From NCBI GenBank assembly GCA_017481565.1, contig JAFUOZ010000041.1, forward strand, positions 76,351 through 113,807: a DNA stretch of 37,457 nucleotides, in the 5' to 3' direction. Every line of letters begins with the position of its first letter. Positions within the stretch are counted from its first letter, which is position 1. The notes under the pieces were generated by a model, which was given only the letters and a program-made list of their open reading frames with translations, made no database searches and was not told where the DNA came from. This stretch comes from Oscillospiraceae bacterium. Lineage in GTDB: Bacteria; Bacillota; Clostridia; Oscillospirales; Ruminococcaceae. Below, piece by piece: positions 33,058-37,457 of the stretch. The position numbers and the translations under genes are program-made.

Positions 33058-33614
33058 TCACCTGCTTCGTCATATTCTGCTATGTATGGCAGATTTCTGT
33101 AATATTCTCCGCAGTCAAGACCATATCCGATAACAAAATAATCGGGGATAGTGAAAAGTGCTGTATCGGGAGTAAACTCGACCTTTCTTCTTGCAGGCTT
33201 GTCAAGTAAGGTAACTACCTTAAGGGAAATAGGATTGCGGCTCTTAAGAAGCTCAACAATGTCTTTAAGAGTTCTTCCCGTGTCGATTATATCCTCAACT
33301 ATAATTACATGATATTTGCTGATATCCTGCTCCAGATCCATTGTGATCGTTACATTGCCTGTTGAAACAGTTCCGTTATAGTAGCATTTTGCGCACATAA
33401 AGCCTATTTCGCAGGGTACTGTCACTGCACGGCAAAGGTCAGCCATGAATACAAAAGCGCCTTTGAGTATACTCACAAGCAGGATCGGTCTGCCGTCGTA
33501 GGAATCGCTTATTTCCTTGCCTGCCTTTCTGATAGCCTCGGTGATCTGCTCCTCGGTGATAAGTACACGTTTGATCTTTTTGTTATAATCTTCAACTGTT
33601 AAGAGTTCATTCAT
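33054..33614 (-). CDS. hpt: Hypoxanthine phosphoribosyltransferase
   Basis: A 186-residue type I phosphoribosyltransferase. ILLVSILKGAFVFMADL gives the PPi loop, the PRPP motif VIIVEDIIDTGRT is at 103-115, and LLDKPARRKVEFTPD plus FVIGYGLDCGEYYRNLPYIA complete the family pattern. It converts hypoxanthine or guanine and PRPP to IMP or GMP. It is first in a two-gene salvage operon with the purine permease. The ribosome site is AAAAGGAGCGG. The predicted leader of about 140 bases contains family 1 repeat copy B instead of a recognisable purine riboswitch. Confidence 0.95.
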   Translation of the reverse strand: MNELLTVEDYNKKIKRVLITEEQITEAIRKAGKEISDSYDGRPILLVSILKGAFVFMADLCRAVTVPCEIGFMCAKCYYNGTVSTGNVTITMDLEQDISKYHVIIVEDIIDTGRTLKDIVELLKSRNPISLKVVTLLDKPARRKVEFTPDTALFTIPDYFVIGYGLDCGEYYRNLPYIAEYDEAGE

Positions 33615-33644
33615 TTTTACCGCTCCTTTTAATTCTTATCACAA

Positions 33645-33741
33645 ATAATGAACCGCTGATTAAATCGTTTCAAGACCCATTCAGTAAAGCTTTTTCATGG
33701 GTCTGAAACGATGCCTACGGCATTAATCAATGGTTACTTAA
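33645..33741 (-). repeat. Structured dispersed repeat, family 1, copy B
   Basis: Lies in minus orientation in the predicted hpt leader. The inner arms (ATCGTTTC-A-GACCCAT and its partner) and the bulge GCCGTAGGC are identical to copy A, while the outer arms are degenerate (TAAGTAACCATTGATTAA). It is transcribed in the same sense as the other copies. Confidence 0.8.
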
Positions 33742-33759
33742 GAATATATACTCGCATAT

Positions 33760-33788
33760 ATTGTACCATAATTTTCGTATAAAAGCAA
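33760..33788 (-). promoter_or_regulatory. Sigma-A promoter of the hpt operon
   Basis: On the minus strand TTGCTT (33783-33788), a 17-base spacer and TACAAT (33760-33765) with an extended -10 TG. The remainder of the 329-base gap (33789-33943) is AT-rich with no clear promoter for the + strand gene. Confidence 0.7.
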
Positions 33789-33943
33789 CTATTTTGTTGA
33801 ATTTTGACATATTATAATAATTTGTTTGCTGCAAGTTCATATTAAGCGTTTATCCTGAATTAACATTTCTCAAACAATTCCCAAACATCTTTCAAACAAG
33901 CATACTATATTATATAGTCATAAAACAAAGGGAGGAATTTTAT

Positions 33944-34327
33944 ATGAAAAAGAATGATAATATCCGCAGAGTACAGAAGATACGTGACCGTTATATCGTT
34001 AAGAATAAAGAATATACCGAATTTGACGCACTTGTGGAGCTGGATAAGACTGTAAAGCGTCCTGTTGATATTTTTGCATATATTTTCGGTACAATAGGCT
34101 CGCTGATAATGGGGACGGGAATGAGTTTTGCCATGGGAGTTATAGGCAGAGGACTTGAACGTGAAGGGATCATGATAGGTATGATAGGTGTGTTTATGGT
34201 ATGTATGAATTACGGAATTTATAAATATGTGTTTGAAATGCGCAAGGAAAAATATGCGCCTGAGATAATCAGACTGAGCAATAAGATACTTGAAGAGGAA
34301 CAGGACCTTTTAATGCGTAATTCCTAA
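33944..34327 (+). CDS. Small membrane protein (127 aa), unrecognised
   Basis: A 127-residue protein with a charged N-terminal helix (KKNDNIRRVQKIRDRY, about 1-40), two membrane helices (about 44-66 and 74-94, glycine/methionine-rich: GTIGSLIMGTGMSFAMGV and GIMIGMIGVFMVCMNYG) and a charged C-terminal helix. Both ends should face the cytoplasm. No named family recognised; it resembles dihydropteridine-reductase-like small membrane proteins of Clostridia in size and layout only. It has a strong ribosome site, GGAGG. Its TAA stop is the first base triplet of family 1 repeat copy C. Confidence 0.8.
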   Translation: MKKNDNIRRVQKIRDRYIVKNKEYTEFDALVELDKTVKRPVDIFAYIFGTIGSLIMGTGMSFAMGVIGRGLEREGIMIGMIGVFMVCMNYGIYKYVFEMRKEKYAPEIIRLSNKILEEEQDLLMRNS

Positions 34328-34444
34328 GGAAGCACTGATTAAAGCCGTAGGCATCGCTTCCAACGCTCGAAAATCCCTTTGCCGAAGCGGCAAAACTTAC
34401 TGAGAGCGTTGTGAAGCGATTTAATCAGCGGTTCCTTAATGCAC
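34325..34444 (+). repeat. Structured dispersed repeat, family 1, copy C
   Basis: 120 bp. The outer arms and the GCCGTAGGC bulge are near-identical to copy A, but the inner stem is ATCGCTTC/GAAGCGAT and AACGCTC/GAGCGTT, so both sides changed together and pairing is kept. The tip carries an extra TTTGCCG/CGGCAAA hairpin absent from A and B. The first three bases are the stop codon of the upstream gene. Confidence 0.85.
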
Positions 34445-34461
34445 GATCAATATGATAAAAT

Positions 34462-34496
34462 AAAAGCTGCCGCACTGAAAAAATGCGGCAGCTTTT
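34462..34496 (-). terminator. Terminator of the hemW/rnz operon
   Basis: AAAAGCTGCCGCA (34462-34474) pairs with TGCGGCAGCTTTT (34484-34496); on the minus strand the tail is ATTTTATC. It begins directly after the rnz stop. Confidence 0.9.
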
Positions 34497-34497
34497 G

Positions 34498-35400
34498 TTA
34501 TTTCAGCGTAAGTCTTTCTCCGTCACGGCTTATGGTGATATCGGGGAAATATTCCTTTACTGTTTTATCGTATTTTTTCGGATTTTCGTTTGCGGGGCTG
34601 TAATGAGTGAGCCACAAACGCTTTGAGGCGGATTTTTTTGCGATATACGCCGCCTGTGAATACACCAGATGCATTTTATCTTTCATTTTGGGGATATATT
34701 CATCACTTCCGTACATACCCTCGCAGATAAGCAGATCGGAATCTGCCGCATATTCTGAAAGTCTGTCAAAATAGACAGTATCAGTCATGTAAGTCAGTAT
34801 CAGCGGCGCACGGTCTTCTTTTGAGATATCCTTTGAGGAATAGGTTTTTCCTTCATGCTCCACCGTTTCACCGCTGTGGAGCAGCTTCCAGTACATTTTG
34901 GGAATACCAAGCTCCATAGCTCTTTGCGGATCAAAAACAGGCGGACGATTTTCTGTGAAACGATACCCCAGACAGGGTACCTTATGCCGCATGGGAAGTG
35001 CGGAAACTGTTATATCATGCCATTTGAAAGAGGTTATCTCGTGGTGTGTAAGCTCGGTTATTTTCACATCAAAGGCAAGCTCGGGGGTAATGCACATAAG
35101 GCTGCGCACAGCCTTTTCGGTGCCCTTGGGACCGTAAATATTCAGTACACCGCATCTTCCGCCGTTGCCTGCCGTTAAAAGCAGTCCGGGCAGACCTGCA
35201 ATATGGTCGGCATGGATATGCGTTATAAGAAGAGTGTCCATTTTTGCAGTTTTGCAGCCGTGCTTTGCAAGAGCCACCTGCATACCCTCTCCGCAGTCGA
35301 TAAGCAGTCCGTAACCGTCATGCTCCAGCCATAGACCTGTTAAAAATCTGTCGGGGAGCGGTTTCATTCCGCCTGTACCGGCAAGGCAGATATCAAGCAT
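34498..35400 (-). CDS. rnz: Ribonuclease Z (MBL fold tRNA 3'-processing endonuclease)
   Basis: A 300-residue metallo-beta-lactamase protein of RNase Z type. It opens with a strand and GTGG, and LLIDCGEGMQVAL precedes the zinc motif THIHADH (H61, H63, D65, H66). A later His is in PMRHKVPCLGYRF, an Asp in YMTDTVYFD and the last His in LWLTHYSP. RNase Z cuts tRNA precursors that lack CCA 3' to the discriminator base; note that the tRNA genes in this window encode CCA. It follows hemW after 13 bases in the same operon. Confidence 0.9.
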   Translation of the reverse strand: MLDICLAGTGGMKPLPDRFLTGLWLEHDGYGLLIDCGEGMQVALAKHGCKTAKMDTLLITHIHADHIAGLPGLLLTAGNGGRCGVLNIYGPKGTEKAVRSLMCITPELAFDVKITELTHHEITSFKWHDITVSALPMRHKVPCLGYRFTENRPPVFDPQRAMELGIPKMYWKLLHSGETVEHEGKTYSSKDISKEDRAPLILTYMTDTVYFDRLSEYAADSDLLICEGMYGSDEYIPKMKDKMHLVYSQAAYIAKKSASKRLWLTHYSPANENPKKYDKTVKEYFPDITISRDGERLTLK

Positions 35401-35413
35401 TTTTTCACCTCAT

Positions 35414-36478
35414 TCAAGTTAATCTGCATATTATTTCGTTTGATACAAGACAGCCCTCAGCGGTAAGTGAGATGATACCGTCATTTATGGTTATAAAGCC
35501 GCCTTTTTCCAGTGGTGCCGCACGTTTTAAAAGCTTTTCGGGCTCGCTGTATGACTGTACCGATATACCCTCACGCAGCCGCAGTCCCAGCATTATTTTT
35601 TCGTTCTCTGTGCAGGGATCGTGATCGGTCATATCCTCTGTCTGATGCTCAGAAGTGATGAAATCCGAAAGGCTTTTCGGAACTGCAAAGCGTTTTCCGT
35701 TATAGCAGGAATGTGCGGAAGGACCGATACCGAGGTAATCCTCACAGTGCCAGTATTTCAGATTGTGGGCACATTCATATCCTTTTTGAGCAAAGTTTGA
35801 TATTTCATACCGCATAAACCCATGAGCTTCAAGTACAGCATTTGTCATCAGATACATATCCGCAAGCATATCTTCATCTGCGATATTTGAGAGGAGTTGT
35901 CCATCATGTGCGAGAGGCGTGCTTTCTTCTACCTTGAGCATATATGCGGAGATATGCTCAAGAGGGAGTGATACTGCGGTTTTAAGTGTATCAGAAAGGG
36001 TGCTTTCGGTCTGATAGGGCAGTCCCAGCATAATATCGGCAGAGATGTTTTCGATACCTGCGGAATATGCTTCTTTAATGGCGGAGATTGCATCTGCGGA
36101 GCTGTGAATACGTCCCGCGGCGGAAAGCTCACGGTCGTTGAAGCTTTGTATTCCTACAGAAAGGCGGTTTATTCCTGCCGCTCTGAGATCGGAAAACTTT
36201 TTTATATCCGCTGTTTTGGGGTTACACTCCATAGAAATTTCCGCATTCTGAGATATATCCGCTGCCGAAAGTACAGAAAATATCTGATCGGGAGACAGCA
36301 GAGAGGGAGTACCTCCTCCGAAGTAGACGGTATCGTATTTTTCGGAGTATTTTTTTATATTGCGGATAACCGCATCAATATAGCCGTCAACGGTTTCGGG
36401 GGAATATTCCAGCGAATAGAAGTCGCAGTAGCGGCATTTTTTTATGCAGAACGGAACGTGTATATACAGACCAAGCAT
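35414..36478 (-). CDS. hemW: Radical SAM family haem chaperone HemW
   Basis: A 354-residue protein with the cluster cysteines C11, C15 and C18 (CIKKCRYCDF) right at the N-terminus, the SAM motif YFGGGTPSLL, and the HemW C-terminal domain (LGLRLREGIS). HemW was long annotated as oxygen-independent coproporphyrinogen oxidase; characterised members bind haem and insert it into proteins. It starts with ATG after AGAGGT and leads the rnz operon. The tyrS gene lies upstream on the same strand but is separated by family 2 repeat copy 2 with its terminator-like hairpin. Confidence 0.93.
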   Translation of the reverse strand: MLGLYIHVPFCIKKCRYCDFYSLEYSPETVDGYIDAVIRNIKKYSEKYDTVYFGGGTPSLLSPDQIFSVLSAADISQNAEISMECNPKTADIKKFSDLRAAGINRLSVGIQSFNDRELSAAGRIHSSADAISAIKEAYSAGIENISADIMLGLPYQTESTLSDTLKTAVSLPLEHISAYMLKVEESTPLAHDGQLLSNIADEDMLADMYLMTNAVLEAHGFMRYEISNFAQKGYECAHNLKYWHCEDYLGIGPSAHSCYNGKRFAVPKSLSDFITSEHQTEDMTDHDPCTENEKIMLGLRLREGISVQSYSEPEKLLKRAAPLEKGGFITINDGIISLTAEGCLVSNEIICRLT

Positions 36479-36526
36479 TTTTTACCTCTAATATCTGATA
36501 GAAACAGTGATGGAAAGAACAAGGGA

Positions 36527-36680
36527 AAGCGGACGGGGTCTTTTTTGATCTATAAACAAAGTAAAAACCCTGTCCGCTTATTTGCATCTTGCTGTTAGTT
36601 GCCCCAAAGGGCTCCTCGCCCCCCTTGACCCCTCGCAAGCTGAGCCGGCTTGACCACTTGAATTGTGTTACTGCTCAGTG
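36527..36680 (-). repeat. Structured dispersed repeat, family 2, copy 2 (3' UTR/terminator of tyrS)
   Basis: On the minus strand it starts about four bases after the tyrS stop: CTGAGCAGTAACACAA, CAAGTGGTCAAGC, GCTTGCGAGGGGTCA, then a GCCC/GGGC hairpin and a large hairpin (arms 36527-36539 and 36567-36579, AAGCGGAC with GTCCGCTT). It has the same order as copy 1. The tail TTTCCCTTG is a weaker U tract. Confidence 0.75.
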
Positions 36681-36683
36681 ATT

Positions 36684-37457
36684 TTATGCCTTTATTGCCT
36701 TGTGGAATGTCTTCTTGCCCTTTCTGATGATTACCTCTGTCTCGATCTTTATTTTTGTGTTGGGATCGGTGATCTTTACATCGTCAACGGATATACCGCC
36801 CTGCTGTACATTTCTTCTTGCTTCACTCTTTGAAGGAAGAACCCCTGTCTTTACAAGAAGATCAAGTATGCCGATCTCATCGTTTTCCAGCTCGGACGCA
36901 GGAATTTCAGTGGAAGGCATATCATCGGAATTTCCCGATCCTCCGAATATGCTCTTTGCAGCAGCTAAGCACTTGTCTGCCTCCTCCTTGCCGTGTACAA
37001 GCTCGGTAAGGCTGTAAGCAAGCTTTTCTTTAGCCTGATTAAGTCCTGCACCCTCTAATGTGCGCTCCATTTCCTCAATCTCTTCAATGGGGATAAAGGT
37101 GAGAAGCTTCATGCACTTGATAACATCTCCGTCACCCACATTTCTCCAGTACTGGAAGAAATCATAGGGAGTTGTCTTTGCGGGATCAAGCCATACAGCA
37201 CCCTTTTCGGTCTTGCCCATCTTCTTGCCCTCGGAGTTGGTGAGAAGTGTGATCGTCATTGCGTGTGCGTCCTTGCCAAGCTTCTTTCTGATAAGCTCGG
37301 TGCCGCCTAACATATTTGCCCACTGATCGTCGCCGCCGAACTGCATATTACAGCCGTACTTCTTGAACAGCATATAAAAGTCGTAGCTCTGCATGATCAT
37401 GTAGTTGAATTCAAGGAAGGTAAGTCCTCTTTCCATTCTCTGCTTGTAGCACTCGAA
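36684..37457 (-). CDS. tyrS: Tyrosyl-tRNA synthetase, C-terminal part (truncated by window edge)
   Basis: The last 257 residues; the frame remains open to base 37457, so the N-terminus with the HIGH motif is outside the window. Present are the tyrosine-binding region MQSYDFYMLFKKYGCNMQFGG beginning about residue 20 of the fragment, GGDDQWANMLGG, the class I signature in the form KKMGKTEKG, and a C-terminal S4-like RNA-binding domain (PSKSEARRNVQQGGISVDD). The ATG at 37434-37436 is internal. It charges tRNA-Tyr. Confidence 0.95.
   Translation of the reverse strand, partial: FECYKQRMERGLTFLEFNYMIMQSYDFYMLFKKYGCNMQFGGDDQWANMLGGTELIRKKLGKDAHAMTITLLTNSEGKKMGKTEKGAVWLDPAKTTPYDFFQYWRNVGDGDVIKCMKLLTFIPIEEIEEMERTLEGAGLNQAKEKLAYSLTELVHGKEEADKCLAAAKSIFGGSGNSDDMPSTEIPASELENDEIGILDLLVKTGVLPSKSEARRNVQQGGISVDDVKITDPNTKIKIETEVIIRKGKKTFHKAIKA

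Noticed and set aside
33615..33760. Possible purine riboswitch ahead of hpt
   Set aside because: The conserved three-way junction bases were not found; the leader is filled by the family 1 repeat.
36387..36638. Minus-strand open frame across family 2 repeat copy 2
   Set aside because: It overlaps the hemW start and non-coding repeat sequence; copy 1 does not keep the frame.

Overview
The window looks like a chromosomal segment of a low-to-mid GC Clostridia, most likely a Ruminococcus-type Oscillospiraceae. The grounds are HemZ, a GerA-type germination operon, a cytoplasmic GH3 enzyme, a GH25 muramidase and a DUF4250 protein, with strong GGAGG ribosome binding sites and many sigma-A promoters carrying TGn extended -10 boxes. 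This assignment is an inference from gene content. No rRNA gene, IS transposase, prophage or CRISPR array was seen.

Layout. 2-4563 (+) is a housekeeping run: the C-terminal part of a Rel/SpoT (p)ppGpp enzyme, an MBL hydrolase, hemZ, a zinc-ribbon protein and rlmD. 4761-7248 (+) holds a six-helix chemoreceptor-like protein, a DUF4250 protein and a histidine phosphatase. 7374-7538 (+) is a 54-residue protein made almost only of proline and cysteine, with its own promoter and a 5' hairpin. 7628-10791 (-) pairs a GH3 glycosidase with an AT-rich unknown protein. 11019-12704 (+) is ilvB. 12867-18765 (-) holds a DUF5050-like lipoprotein, glnA, and a small membrane protein / flippase / GH25 operon. 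19103-21797 (+) holds a signal-peptidase-like membrane protein without catalytic residues and an HD-GYP protein. 21859-25350 (-) is a gerA-gerB-gerC type operon.

25615-25926 carries three tRNA-Gln genes, two of them identical copies. They are followed by an AT-rich type II restriction-modification pair (26055-27736), which looks horizontally acquired. 27799-29702 holds an unknown 103-aa protein (-) and a DUF3343 carrier plus cysteine desulfurase-like pair (+). 29768-33614 (-) holds an alanine symporter, a purine permease and hpt. 33944-37457 holds a small membrane protein (+), then rnz, hemW and the C-terminal part of tyrS (-).

Beyond genes, the window holds two families of dispersed structured repeats. 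Family 1 (three copies near 12774, 33645 and 34325) is an imperfect palindrome whose stems change in a compensatory way between copies; two copies supply the stop codon of a neighbouring gene. Family 2 (two copies near 31442 and 36527) sits just downstream of pbuG-like and tyrS genes and ends in a terminator-like hairpin. A 34-bp terminator hairpin is also repeated identically after ilvB and after glnA. The most unusual single item is the Pro/Cys-repeat protein at 7374-7538.
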